A DNA stretch of 64,000 nt from JAPHTQ01 sp050299175 (GTDB lineage: Bacteria; Pseudomonadota; Gammaproteobacteria; Thiohalomonadales; Thiohalomonadaceae): NCBI GenBank assembly GCA_050299175.1, contig JBNKVM010000062.1, positions 1 to 64,000 of the forward strand, read 5' to 3'. Made by a program: the position numbers and the translations under genes. Under the pieces are notes generated by a model. It saw only the letters and a program-made list of their open reading frames with translations. It was not told the DNA's origin and ran no database searches. Positions 34,873 through 44,474 of the stretch are shown in pieces (positions within the stretch are counted from its first letter, which is position 1; each line of letters opens with the position of its first letter).

Positions 34873-35739
34873 CTACTCCGTGCTGACGCCGCCAGCATCA
34901 TTGCCCTTGCTATCGGTAAGACCGATGGCCTTCTCCGTCGATTTGTTCAACACCACAATACTGATACGCCGATTAACCGGCGCAGCGGGATCACTTTTAT
35001 CCAGTAATACGGACGAAGCCAGTCCAACCACCCGACCAAATTTGTCCGGACTCAGACCACCTGCAATCAGGGCACGACGGGCTGCATTTGCACGATCCGC
35101 AGACAATTCCCAGTTCGTGTAGTTGGGACGCACACCGACAAACGGCGTCGCATCGGTATGGCCGCTGATACTGATGTGGTTGGGAACCATGCTGATGGTT
35201 TTGGCCAGTTCGTGAAGGATCTCCACAGTGTAGTCTTTGAGTACCGCGCTACCCAGGGCAAACATTGGCCGATTTTTCTTATCGATGATCTGGATGCGCA
35301 GACCTTCGCTGGTGATATCCAGCGGTAACTGATCCTTGAATTCAGCCAGTGCCGGTGTCTCTTCGATCTGCTTTTTGATCTCCTGCATCAGATCGTCCAG
35401 TTTGGCAGCTTCCTGCACATCCTGCGCCAATTCTTCCGGCGTCAACTTACGCATTGGCTCACCCTCACCACGCGGCACTTCCATTGCACCACCAAGTTTA
35501 ATCATGCTGGTGCTGGCACCACCCGCCCCCTGTACTGCGCTGGGATTCTTGAAGAAGTCGGAGATAGATTGGCGATCTTCGGCCCCCGTAGAGCCGAGCA
35601 ACCACATCAGCAGGAAGAATGCCATCATCGCGGTGACGAAGTCGGCATAGGCCACCTTCCAGGCACCACCATGATGACCGCCGTCGCTTTTCTTGATCCG
35701 TTTGACGACTATCGGCTGCTTTTTTTCGTCGATGGCCAT
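34873..35739 (-). CDS. motB: Flagellar stator protein MotB
   Basis: 288 residues: basic N-terminus with VVKRIKKSDGGHHGGAWKVAYADF, a transmembrane helix (TAMMAFFLLMWLLGS) with proton-binding Asp in YADF, and an OmpA-like domain (ISGHTDATPFVGVRPNYTNWELSADRANAA). Co-transcribed with motA, 18 bases apart. Convergent with rsgA with a 14-base gap. Confidence 0.95.
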   Translation of the reverse strand: MAIDEKKQPIVVKRIKKSDGGHHGGAWKVAYADFVTAMMAFFLLMWLLGSTGAEDRQSISDFFKNPSAVQGAGGASTSMIKLGGAMEVPRGEGEPMRKLTPEELAQDVQEAAKLDDLMQEIKKQIEETPALAEFKDQLPLDITSEGLRIQIIDKKNRPMFALGSAVLKDYTVEILHELAKTISMVPNHISISGHTDATPFVGVRPNYTNWELSADRANAARRALIAGGLSPDKFGRVVGLASSVLLDKSDPAAPVNRRISIVVLNKSTEKAIGLTDSKGNDAGGVSTE

Positions 35740-35757
35740 GGCTTAGTGCGCTAACGG

Positions 35758-36615
35758 CTACTTCTTGATGTTCTTGATGTACTCCTCCAACTCGGCAAAG
35801 CCGGGGCGTACATGACTGTAGAGGGCCTTGCGACCGAACTCCACTGCAACCTGCGGAGTATAGCCGTTAAGTGTGGCGAGAATGCAGACCTTAATACATT
35901 CGAGGTACTTCCCCTCTTCACGACTGACATGACCGATAAAAGTCCCTATCGGGTTGACGTAACCGTAGGAAAGCAGGATACCGAGAAAGGTGCCGACCAG
36001 CGCGGCAGCAATGTGCTGACCCAGCACGTCGGGCGGATCGTTGATCGCCCCCATGGTAATGACCACACCCAGTACCGCAGCAACGATACCGAAGGCAGGC
36101 AGACCATCAGCCATGCTGGCAACCGCGTGACTCGGCAGATGGGTCTCGTCATGGTGTGTATCCAACTCAACATCCATCAGGTTTTCCAGCTCCATCGGAT
36201 TCATGCTGCCGCCGACCATCAGGCGCAGATAATCACAAATGAACTCGAGCGCGTGGTGATCCTTGAGGACCTTGGGATAGCGCTTGAATATCTCACTCTC
36301 GTCCGGCTCCTCGACATCGTTCTCCAACGCCATCAGGCCTTCCTTGCGAGCCTTGGCAAACAACTCGAACATCAGGGCCAGCAGATCCATATAGCTCTGC
36401 TTGTTGTATTTGCTGCCGCGCAGCAATGCGGGAATATTGCTCAGCACACCCTTAATCACGGTGCCGGGATTGGAAGCGACAAAGGCACCGACTGCAGCGC
36501 CGAAGATGATCATGAACTCATACGGCTGCATCAGGATTTCGAAAGGACCGTGCGACAGCAGGAAGCCGCCAAACACACATCCCGTCACAATCAGCAAGCC
36601 GATGATGAATTTCAT
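35758..36615 (-). CDS. motA: Flagellar stator protein MotA
   Basis: 285 residues with four transmembrane helices and the charged cytoplasmic loop (ARKEGLMALENDVEEPDESEIF). LPAFGIVAAVLGVVITMGAINDPPDVLG contains the key Pro residues at the channel. Forms a proton channel with MotB. Resembles the E. coli type (285-295 residues) more than MotC (246 residues) does. Confidence 0.96.
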   Translation of the reverse strand: MKFIIGLLIVTGCVFGGFLLSHGPFEILMQPYEFMIIFGAAVGAFVASNPGTVIKGVLSNIPALLRGSKYNKQSYMDLLALMFELFAKARKEGLMALENDVEEPDESEIFKRYPKVLKDHHALEFICDYLRLMVGGSMNPMELENLMDVELDTHHDETHLPSHAVASMADGLPAFGIVAAVLGVVITMGAINDPPDVLGQHIAAALVGTFLGILLSYGYVNPIGTFIGHVSREEGKYLECIKVCILATLNGYTPQVAVEFGRKALYSHVRPGFAELEEYIKNIKK

Positions 36616-36664
36616 CTGGGTAATGATCCTCTGCTGGACTGTCGGTCCATTTCCGATAGCCCTT

Positions 36665-36692
36665 ATATCGTTCGTATACGAGGTTTACTTTA
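36665..36692 (-). promoter_or_regulatory. Candidate FliA (sigma-28) promoter for motA
   Basis: Read on the minus strand: TAAAGT (36692-36687) and CGATAT-type -10 (AACGATAT, 36672-36665), near the consensus TAAAGTTT-N11-GCCGATAA but with one extra spacer base and mismatches at the first -10 positions. Start of transcription would be about 40 bases before the motA ATG. Plausible because stator genes are commonly FliA-dependent. Confidence 0.4.
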
Positions 36693-36846
36693 ACAGCAAA
36701 CTCAGACAAATCTTCGCACTGCACATCTAACGTTGCAAGTCTTGCCAACTAGCATCATAGTTAGCGAAGTTACCGTTGTCATCCTGGGCTGCGTGCCATG
36801 GACTACAATACAAAAACACCAACCGTACTGATGCAAGGGATTTCCG

Positions 36847-38295
36847 ATGAGTGACGCCCTGGCGGCCTGGGTACGCAAATTCGATCAGACTTGCCTCCCC
36901 GCGCTTCAGGCCAATATTGAACAGCTGCGCCAACTGGCTGCCAGTGACCAGGCGGACATTGGCCAGATGACGGATATCATCGAAGCTGATCCCGGCCTTA
37001 CCCTGCGCCTGATGCGTTACATCAACAATCTGCGCCGCAAACACCTGCGTTCAGAAATCTCCACTGTCCGCCATGCACTAATGATGCTCGGCATCGACCA
37101 TGTCCAACAGATACCCGAAGAACTCACCGCTGTCGAAGCACAATCTGAAGAGGTGCAACAACGACTGCGCCACCATTTCAATCGCAGCTTCCATGCCGCA
37201 TGGCAGGCCCGTAGCTGGGCCACCATTATCCGTGACTCTGTTGTCGATGAACTTTATACCGCAGCATTACTGCGCAATATCGGCGAAATGCTGATGGACT
37301 GGTATGAACCCGCGGAGATGGACCGTGTGCGCGAAATGATGCGCACAAAGAAAATGAGCGCCGACGAAGCTGAATACGTGGTGTTCGGTTTCAGCCTGGA
37401 CCACCTGACCCTGGAGTTGGCAAAACTCTGGCAGCTACCTAGCGTTCTGATCGACACACTGCAGAGCGAAAACGCGCAGAGCAACAGGATACTGAACGTC
37501 ATGCTGGCGGCACGCCTGGCGGAAAAAGTGGAAGAAGGTTGGTACAACTCAGCCACTACTGAAGTCATCGAACAGATCGCCGATTTCATGATGGCCGACG
37601 TCGCCAGCGCCGCTACCATGGTACACAAAACTGCCGTCGAAGCGGCACGCCTTTCCGCACAATATCAGGTACCGCATCCGGCAATCACCCTGCTCTATCC
37701 GCCTGAAGGTGAAACAGAAGAGAGCACAGAGCAAGAGAATGTCAAAGCGAAACCACTAGAGGAAACGTCGGACGGCGAATTCTGCCTGATGCCGCAACGT
37801 CAGGTGTATGTGCGGATAATGAAGGCACTGGCACAGACCACTGCTGAAATACCGCTAAAAGAGATCATCGCCCTGGCGTTGGAAGGAATGCACTCAGGTC
37901 TCGGCCTGAACCGGGTGGTCTTTGCCATGATCACCCCGGACAAAGGGCAACTGAAAGCACGCAGCATTCTGGGCAGTGACAAGGATCCCCATTTCAGCAG
38001 ATTCGTGATCGACCTGAGCAATCACAATCTGTTTGCCCGGTTGCTGGAGAAACCGCAATCACTCTGGCTCAACGACGACAATCGCGGCAAATTCTTCAAT
38101 CTGATCCCGATAGAGTTCAACAAACTGACGAAGAACGAACACTTCTTCATCATGTCGTTGTTCGTGCGTAACAAAGCAGTGGGAATGTTCTATGCGGATC
38201 GCCCACGGGCCTGCCATCTGGACGAAGAGACCTATAAACACTTTAAACAGATTGTGGCACAGGTTTCACATACCCTGGGCCGAATTTCTAAATAG
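36847..38295 (+). CDS. HDOD-domain signalling protein with C-terminal GAF-like domain
   Basis: 482 residues. Residues about 15-210 form an HDOD domain (PALQANIEQLRQLAASDQADIGQMTDIIEADPGLTLRLMRYINN, then VRHALMMLGIDHVQQ), a catalytically dead HD-GYP relative. Residues about 320-480 look like a GAF domain (LKEIIALALEGMHSGLGLNRVVFAMITPD). Such proteins scaffold signalling in motility and stress pathways. It diverges from motA and its stop is within 2 bases of the convergent recR stop. Confidence 0.85.
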   Translation: MSDALAAWVRKFDQTCLPALQANIEQLRQLAASDQADIGQMTDIIEADPGLTLRLMRYINNLRRKHLRSEISTVRHALMMLGIDHVQQIPEELTAVEAQSEEVQQRLRHHFNRSFHAAWQARSWATIIRDSVVDELYTAALLRNIGEMLMDWYEPAEMDRVREMMRTKKMSADEAEYVVFGFSLDHLTLELAKLWQLPSVLIDTLQSENAQSNRILNVMLAARLAEKVEEGWYNSATTEVIEQIADFMMADVASAATMVHKTAVEAARLSAQYQVPHPAITLLYPPEGETEESTEQENVKAKPLEETSDGEFCLMPQRQVYVRIMKALAQTTAEIPLKEIIALALEGMHSGLGLNRVVFAMITPDKGQLKARSILGSDKDPHFSRFVIDLSNHNLFARLLEKPQSLWLNDDNRGKFFNLIPIEFNKLTKNEHFFIMSLFVRNKAVGMFYADRPRACHLDEETYKHFKQIVAQVSHTLGRISK

Positions 38296-38297
38296 CG

Positions 38298-38891
38298 TTA
38301 GATCTCTCTGCGGCCATTAAAGGCATGGGACAGCGTGCCGCCATCGACATATTCCAGCTCCCCCCCCAACGGCACACCGTGGGCAATGCGGGTCACACGA
38401 ATACCGCGGCTGCGCACCATTTCACTGATGTAGTGGGCGGTCGCCTCACCTTCCACTGTAGGATTGGTGGCAAGGATCACCTCGCTGACACCCTCTTCAT
38501 CCAGCTGTTGCGCCAACATATCCAAACCGATCTCATCAGGACCGATACCGTCCAGCGGTGAGAGATGTCCCATCAAAACGAAGTAACGTCCCTTGAACCC
38601 CGTAGAGTGCTCCAACGCCTCAACATCGGAAGGAGACTCCACCACACAAATGACACTCTGATCCCGTTGGCTACTGGCACAGACAGGACAGAGCTCACCT
38701 TCACTGAAGGTACGACAACGTGTACAGTTACCGACCTTATCCACCGCCTCCTGTAGCGCACCGGCCAGCACCAGCGCTCCCTGTCGATCGCGCTCCAGCA
38801 GTTGATAGGCCATGCGCTGCGCCGACTTCGGCCCGACGCCGGGAAGACAACGCAGCGCCTCGATCAGGCGGCCAATGACAGGGGTGGTCAT
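38298..38891 (-). CDS. recR: Recombination mediator protein RecR
   Basis: 197 residues: helix-hairpin-helix LRCLPGVGPKSAQRMAY, zinc finger CTRCRTFSEGELCPVC and a Toprim domain with VVESPSDVEALEHS. Loads RecA at gaps together with RecFO. Six bases downstream of ybaB in the classic dnaX-ybaB-recR operon. Confidence 0.97.
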   Translation of the reverse strand: MTTPVIGRLIEALRCLPGVGPKSAQRMAYQLLERDRQGALVLAGALQEAVDKVGNCTRCRTFSEGELCPVCASSQRDQSVICVVESPSDVEALEHSTGFKGRYFVLMGHLSPLDGIGPDEIGLDMLAQQLDEEGVSEVILATNPTVEGEATAHYISEMVRSRGIRVTRIAHGVPLGGELEYVDGGTLSHAFNGRREI

Positions 38892-38897
38892 AATTGA

Positions 38898-39221
38898 TTA
38901 AAACGGTAACTTCATGCCGCCGGGCAGATTCAAACCGGCAGTTAATCCAGACATCCGCTCTTTGGAAACCTCTTCCAACTGGCGCACCGCATCGTTCACC
39001 GCCGCAGCGATCAGATCTTCCAGCATCTCCTTGTCGTCGCCCATCAAGCTGTCGTCGATGCTGACGCGCTTGAGATCATGGCGTCCGGTCATCACCACCT
39101 TGACCATGCCGCCACCTGCCTGACCCGAGATCTCCATGTTGGCCAGTTCTTCCTGCGCACGCTGCATATCTTCCTGCATCTTCTGCGCCTGCTTCATCAG
39201 ATTGCCGAGTCCACCTTTCAT
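38898..39221 (-). CDS. ybaB: YbaB/EbfC nucleoid-associated protein
   Basis: 107 residues with the family opening MKGGLGNLMKQAQKMQEDMQ, a central GMVKVVMTGRHDLKRVSID, and a Met/Gly/Pro-rich C-terminal tail (GLTAGLNLPGGMKLPF). Small dimeric DNA-binding protein. Lies between dnaX and recR. Confidence 0.95.
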   Translation of the reverse strand: MKGGLGNLMKQAQKMQEDMQRAQEELANMEISGQAGGGMVKVVMTGRHDLKRVSIDDSLMGDDKEMLEDLIAAAVNDAVRQLEEVSKERMSGLTAGLNLPGGMKLPF

Positions 39222-39258
39222 GTTCTACCTCTTCACAATATCTGTTGTTCTAAAAGTG

Positions 39259-40914
39259 TTATTCCACGGGACGCACACTGCCCTGCTCGACTTCGCCATC
39301 GAAGTGATCGAGCAGTGATTGCAGCGCGGGATCATTACTGATCGACTGCTCCGCTTCCTGTTGCCGTGCCGACTGCTGCTCCTCGCGTAACTGCTGCGGG
39401 GTCGCGGTGGGCACAGTTTCCGATTTAATACTGAGTTTCACCGACTTGCCGAAATACATATCCAGCGCCTGTTGCAGACCCTGTTCCCATTTAGGATTGA
39501 GCAGGTTATCGAAACCGGGCGCCAGCGCCAGCTCCAGTGTATTTCCTTCATGACGAACCAAAGCGGCATGTTCTGCCAGTTGCCGAGTCATGCCGGTCAG
39601 CGGCAACTTCGCCACCAGCGAAGCCCAGGCCGCAGCATCATTGATGCTACTGACCTGCGGCGCAGCGGCCTCCTGCTGCAGCGGCGGCGCATCATGAGCC
39701 ACGGGTTGCGCTGGCTGTGGTGCGGATTCGGTTACGGGCACCTCGTTTTGCTGTGGCGCCGCCTGCTTTGCCGATGATGCTGTAGCGGTACTCTTACGCT
39801 GCACGGCAGGCGCTGAAACATGTTCGCCACCGGCAGGTTGGAAGGCCAGCATGCGCAACAGCACCATTTCGAAACCGCTGCGTGGTTCCGGGGCCAGGGG
39901 CAGATCGCGCCGTCCCATAATTCCGATCTGGTACCAGAGCTGGACCTGTTCGGGAGTTAACTGTGCAGCTAAGGCCATCAGCACCTCGCGATCGCCCAGG
40001 CTATCATCGATGGCCTGCGGTACCCGCTGTGCCAGGGCGACCCGATGCAGCAACGCATTCAACTCTTCCAGCACGCTGGCAAAGTCGGGAGATTGCTCCG
40101 CCAGTTGCGCCACCTCATTCATCAAGCCTTCGCCGTCTCCACTGGCCAGATGGCCCAGCAGCTTGTTCACCCGATCGCGATCGATGCTACCCAGCATCTC
40201 GCGCACTTCGGCCTGTGTCACCTTGCCGCCGCCATAGGCGATGGCCTGATCCAGCAGACTGAGGGCGTCGCGCATCGAACCGTCTGCGGCACGGGACAAT
40301 TCGGTCAGCGCCGCGGCCTCCGCCTCGATCCCCTCCTCTTTCAGGATATGCGCCAGATGGTCACGGATCTGCTCCAGCGGCAAGCGCTTGAGATTGAACT
40401 GCAGACAGCGAGAAAGGATAGTGACCGGCAGCTTCTGCGGATCGGTGGTGGCGAGGAGGAATTTCACATGGGGAGGCGGCTCTTCCAGGGTCTTCAACAG
40501 GGCGTTGAAGCTGTGACCGGAAAGCATGTGCACCTCGTCGATGAGGTAAACCTTGTAACGACCGCGGGTAGGGGCGTACTGCACATTCTCCAACAGCTCG
40601 CGGGTATCCTCCACCTTGGTACGCGAAGCCGCATCTACCTCGATCAGATCGACAAAGCGGCCCTCGTCGATCTCGCGACAGGCACTGCAAACCCCACAGG
40701 GGCTGGAGCTCATCCCCTCTTCGCAGTTAATCGATTTGGCCAGCAGACGCGCTACCGAGGTTTTACCCACCCCACGAGTCCCGGTGAAGAGGAAGGCATG
40801 GTGCAGACGGTCATTATCCAACGCATTAATCAGCGCGCGCAGCACGTGTTCCTGCCCCACCATCTGCGGGAAAGTGCGCGGACGCCATTTGCGCGCCAGA
40901 ACCTGATAACTCAT
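39259..40914 (-). CDS. dnaX: DNA polymerase III tau/gamma subunit
   Basis: 551 residues from the ATG at 40914 (SYQVLARKWRPRTF is the invariant DnaX opening); the frame stays open back to 41022 but that part runs into the SRP RNA gene. Walker A GTRGVGKTS, zinc module CEEGMSSSPCGVCSAC, sensor SRCLQFNLKRL. Clamp-loader motor and organiser of the replisome. I saw no A6G-type slippery heptamer, so a separate gamma form is not evident. Confidence 0.96.
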   Translation of the reverse strand: MSYQVLARKWRPRTFPQMVGQEHVLRALINALDNDRLHHAFLFTGTRGVGKTSVARLLAKSINCEEGMSSSPCGVCSACREIDEGRFVDLIEVDAASRTKVEDTRELLENVQYAPTRGRYKVYLIDEVHMLSGHSFNALLKTLEEPPPHVKFLLATTDPQKLPVTILSRCLQFNLKRLPLEQIRDHLAHILKEEGIEAEAAALTELSRAADGSMRDALSLLDQAIAYGGGKVTQAEVREMLGSIDRDRVNKLLGHLASGDGEGLMNEVAQLAEQSPDFASVLEELNALLHRVALAQRVPQAIDDSLGDREVLMALAAQLTPEQVQLWYQIGIMGRRDLPLAPEPRSGFEMVLLRMLAFQPAGGEHVSAPAVQRKSTATASSAKQAAPQQNEVPVTESAPQPAQPVAHDAPPLQQEAAAPQVSSINDAAAWASLVAKLPLTGMTRQLAEHAALVRHEGNTLELALAPGFDNLLNPKWEQGLQQALDMYFGKSVKLSIKSETVPTATPQQLREEQQSARQQEAEQSISNDPALQSLLDHFDGEVEQGSVRPVE

Positions 40915-41000
40915 GCGGTCGCTCCGAATGTCAGATTGAAAATGCCGTGAGGCAAAGATGGCAGTATAACGCAGCGGACGGGTCAGATGGAGAGAGGAAA

Positions 41001-41116
41001 GGTGGCGGTCCGCACCAGCCACACCCCGGCGCCCGAGTCCACCGCTGCGGCTGCTCCCTTCCGGGCCTGACCGGGTTCACGGTATATCGTCGCGAGGGGA
41101 CCGATGCGGCCCGCCA
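41001..41116 (-). ncRNA. ffs: Signal recognition particle 4.5S RNA
   Basis: The minus strand carries GGTCAGGCCCGGAAGGGAGC, the conserved SRP domain IV tetraloop and internal loop, at about 41072-41053. The ends pair (GGCGG at 41115-41111 with CCGCC at 41008-41004, continuing into the adjacent CCGCA/TGCGG), giving a single long hairpin of about 115 nt. Located immediately upstream of dnaX, as in many gammaproteobacteria. Exact ends are approximate. Confidence 0.93.
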
Positions 41117-41195
41117 TTGAACGGCCCTGCCAACAGCAGGGATGCGCATCATAGCAGGGGGACCCGACGGAAACAAAGTGAGGGGGCTGGACAGC

Positions 41196-44100
41196 TCAAT
41201 CCGCACGGGTGAATAAGTGGCTACCTGTGCCCGGCGATCTCTGGGACTCGCACAACCAGGCGAAAAACTGCTCTGCCGGGATCGGCTGGGAGAAGTAGTA
41301 GCCCTGGAAGTAGTCGCAACCGCGCTGCTCCAGGAACTCGATCTGTTCTCTGCTGGTCACCCCTTCGGCAATAGTATCCAAACCCAGGCTCTTGGCCATC
41401 GCCAGAATGGCGTCAACCAGGGAATCACCACCCGTGTTGCCAGGGATATCATCGATGAAGGAGCGATCGATTTTGATGATATCAATAGGGAAACGACGTA
41501 AATAGGCCAGGGAAGAGTAACCCGTACCGAAATCGTCGATGGAAAGCCGCAGGCCGAGCGCCTTGAGACTCTTCAGCCAGGCATTCACGTCATCACTCTG
41601 TTCCAGAAACAGACTTTCGGTGATCTCCAGCGTCAAACTGGAACCCGGAAGCCCATTTTCACGCAGTACCTCTTCAACAACCTCGGCGGTGAGGCCAAGC
41701 CCACGTTGACGACTGGAGACATTAACCGAGATAGACTCCAACACGCCCTGCTCCTGCCACTCGGAAAACTGGCGACAGGCACAGCGTAATACCCACAGAC
41801 CCAAACTGCCGATCAGTCCGCTCTCTTCCGCTAATGTGACAAAAACCGCGGGAGGTACAAAACCGTGCACCGGGTGGTTCCAGCGTAACAACGCCTCGGC
41901 ACTCCGTACCTCGCCCGTTTCAACGTCGATTATCGGCTGATAGAAGAGTTCCAGGTTGTCCTGGTCCAGTGCCAGGCGCAGATCCTGCTCCAGCTCCATA
42001 TTGCTGCGTACCTGCTCCTGCATGGAGACGGCAAAAAACTGGTAGTTATTTCGTCCCGCGTCCTTGGCCCGATACATCGCCATGTCGGCATACTGCAACA
42101 TGGTATTGGCGTCGCTGGAATCGTCCGGATAGAGGGTAATACCAACACTGGCGCCGATATAAACATCGCGACCGCCGATCTGGAACGGGCGACAGATATC
42201 ACCGATGATCTTGCCTGCCACATTGGCCACATCCTCAACATCGGCAACATCCTGCAATAGAATCACAAATTCGTCACCACCGAAGCGGGCCACCGTATCC
42301 GACTCACGCACCGCCGCCTCCAGGCGCAAGGCGACCTGTTGCAACAACTCGTCGCCCACCACATGGCCGAGGCTGTCGTTAACCGTCTTGAATAGATCCA
42401 GGTCAAGGAACAGTAGCGCCAACTTGGTCGATTCGCGCCTGGCGAAAGCAATAGCTTGTTTCAACCGGTCGAATAGCAGCGTACGGTTGGGCAAATGAGT
42501 CAAAGCATCGTATTCAGCCTGGAAGCGGATCTGCTCCTCATCCTCCTTGCGCTGGGTAATATCGGAGAAGACGGCAACGTGCTCTTTGATATTGCCCAGA
42601 TCGTCACGAATCACGGTGATAGAGAGCCATTCGGGATAGACACTACCATCCTTGCGCCGATTCCATATTTCCCCCGACCAGAAACCGCGGCGTTGCAGCT
42701 GCTGCCATAGCTCATCGTAGAATTCTTTTGAGTGCTTGCCCGATGCCAGCATACTCGGCAACTCACCTATTACTTCACTTGGCTGGTAACCGGTTATGTG
42801 GCAGAAGGCCGGGTTAACCGTAACGATACGGTTGTTTGCGTCCGTCACCATAATGCCTTCGGTGGTGGTATCGAACACTGTCGCATTCAGGCGCAACTGC
42901 TCCTCTGCCCGTTTGCGTGCAGTGACATCTTCCTTGATCGCGATAAAGTGAGTAATTTCGCCCTCTTCGCCTCTCAGAGGGGAAATGGTCGCCGACTCCC
43001 AAAAAATACTGCCGTCCTTACGCTTGTTCTGAAACTGTCCCCGCCACTCCTTACCGGCACGAATCGTGTTCCACATTTCCCGATACTCTTCCGATGATTT
43101 GTTGCCAGACTTCAGGAAACGTGGATTCTTACCTACGGATTCCGCCGCAGAATAGCCCGAGTTTTCTTCAAACTTCGGATTAACATACTCAATCGTCCCT
43201 GTCAGATCGGTAATCATGATCGAAGTAGGACTCTGCTCCAGCGCAAGGCTCAATTTACGTAATTCGGCCTCTGCATGTTTCGCCTTGGTCATATTGACGC
43301 GCACACAGGCGGTACCACCATCACCGGTTCTGCTGTCACTGGCCAGATACCACTGACCATCATGCAGATGCTCGTAGTAAGTATCGATACCATCTTCATT
43401 TTCCGGTTTGTGCTCAAGAGGCTTCTTGTCCAGTTGTGAGGTATTGGCCATCTGTAGATCGCCGCGCAACACTCCCTGATTGAGGATCGCCACCTGCCAG
43501 GGATAAAATTGCTGCCACTTATGGTTGTTCAACAGCAACCGTCCATCTTTGTCAAACAGGGCAAAGGCCTCTGACAGACTCTCCACCGCATCATGCAGTC
43601 GATCCCAGGCCGTTTGCGCTCGTTCACGCAACACATCAAGCTTGCTCATAATCCATGAGAAGGCGCCGAATAGCATGATGATCAACGCAAGCAGCACCAA
43701 GCTGAATGTTTCCGAACGCTTGCTGGCGCGATCATAATAATCACCATAGGCGGCGCGCAGCTGATCGAAAATCGACTGACTGGGGATCTGCATATAGTCA
43801 TCCTGCAGGCGAGATAACTTCTGCATACCATTCAAACCTGCGATGGTATGAAACTGAAAATTACTCAACAGTTTCTGGTTTTCCTTGCTGAGATTGATAC
43901 CACTGATTCGCTGCAGCGTTTCACGAATTTTTTTGTTCTGTGATTCGGTACTGAAGGTACTGTAGATTAAAAGTTCGTTTGCCAGCTCAATCACACTGTT
44001 GGCTGCAGCCCGCATCTCTTCAGATTGCTCCCCCGTATCCAGCGAATGAATCTCCGTAGCCAGGGTCGGTAGGTAGTTGAGCGCATTCCGCACTAACGAC

Positions 44101-44474
44101 GCCTCAAACTTTATCCGCTCCATCAGGGAAAGTTTGTTCTGCAGTGCGCTGAGATAGGCATCAATGCCTTCATCCACTTTGGCATTGGTGTGACCGTAGA
44201 AATTATTTTCGCTATTCCTCAGTTGCTTCGATAGCGCCTCGATTTTATGTGCTGTTTCGACTAAAGGATCATATTGCAGCAGCAGGAAGGCATTCACCCT
44301 GAATACGTCACGATCGAGCTGTGCATCAAGTTCTTTCAAATGCAACAGATGATTCATGCGCTGATTATGCAGTTCGATATCGACCGCTCGGGTGTAAAGG
44401 AACAAACCGATAATCACGGCAGTGGCAATAAGCAGCCATAATGTTCGTAGCAGGCTGAAATGACTACTCGCCAT
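41196..44474 (-). CDS. DAHL/PAS/GGDEF/EAL cyclic-di-GMP signalling protein
   Basis: 1092 residues. A transmembrane helix near 8-28, a periplasmic helical region of about 230 residues resembling the DAHL sensor, and a second transmembrane helix (FSLVLLALIIMLFGAFSWIM). Then PAS-like modules, including two clear PAS/PAC units (SPTSIMITDLTGTIEYVNPKFEE; TTEGIMVTDANNRIVTVNPAF). GGDEF domain with RFGGDEF intact and an EAL domain with EALLRW and DFGTGYSSL intact, so both synthesis and hydrolysis are possible. It overlaps the end of the upstream cytochrome peroxidase gene by 11 bases, so the two are translationally coupled. Confidence 0.93.
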   Translation of the reverse strand: MASSHFSLLRTLWLLIATAVIIGLFLYTRAVDIELHNQRMNHLLHLKELDAQLDRDVFRVNAFLLLQYDPLVETAHKIEALSKQLRNSENNFYGHTNAKVDEGIDAYLSALQNKLSLMERIKFEASLVRNALNYLPTLATEIHSLDTGEQSEEMRAAANSVIELANELLIYSTFSTESQNKKIRETLQRISGINLSKENQKLLSNFQFHTIAGLNGMQKLSRLQDDYMQIPSQSIFDQLRAAYGDYYDRASKRSETFSLVLLALIIMLFGAFSWIMSKLDVLRERAQTAWDRLHDAVESLSEAFALFDKDGRLLLNNHKWQQFYPWQVAILNQGVLRGDLQMANTSQLDKKPLEHKPENEDGIDTYYEHLHDGQWYLASDSRTGDGGTACVRVNMTKAKHAEAELRKLSLALEQSPTSIMITDLTGTIEYVNPKFEENSGYSAAESVGKNPRFLKSGNKSSEEYREMWNTIRAGKEWRGQFQNKRKDGSIFWESATISPLRGEEGEITHFIAIKEDVTARKRAEEQLRLNATVFDTTTEGIMVTDANNRIVTVNPAFCHITGYQPSEVIGELPSMLASGKHSKEFYDELWQQLQRRGFWSGEIWNRRKDGSVYPEWLSITVIRDDLGNIKEHVAVFSDITQRKEDEEQIRFQAEYDALTHLPNRTLLFDRLKQAIAFARRESTKLALLFLDLDLFKTVNDSLGHVVGDELLQQVALRLEAAVRESDTVARFGGDEFVILLQDVADVEDVANVAGKIIGDICRPFQIGGRDVYIGASVGITLYPDDSSDANTMLQYADMAMYRAKDAGRNNYQFFAVSMQEQVRSNMELEQDLRLALDQDNLELFYQPIIDVETGEVRSAEALLRWNHPVHGFVPPAVFVTLAEESGLIGSLGLWVLRCACRQFSEWQEQGVLESISVNVSSRQRGLGLTAEVVEEVLRENGLPGSSLTLEITESLFLEQSDDVNAWLKSLKALGLRLSIDDFGTGYSSLAYLRRFPIDIIKIDRSFIDDIPGNTGGDSLVDAILAMAKSLGLDTIAEGVTSREQIEFLEQRGCDYFQGYYFSQPIPAEQFFAWLCESQRSPGTGSHLFTRAD

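Noticed and set aside
40915..41022. N-terminal extension of dnaX
   Set aside because: The extension runs into the SRP RNA gene, and the invariant DnaX start lies at 40914.
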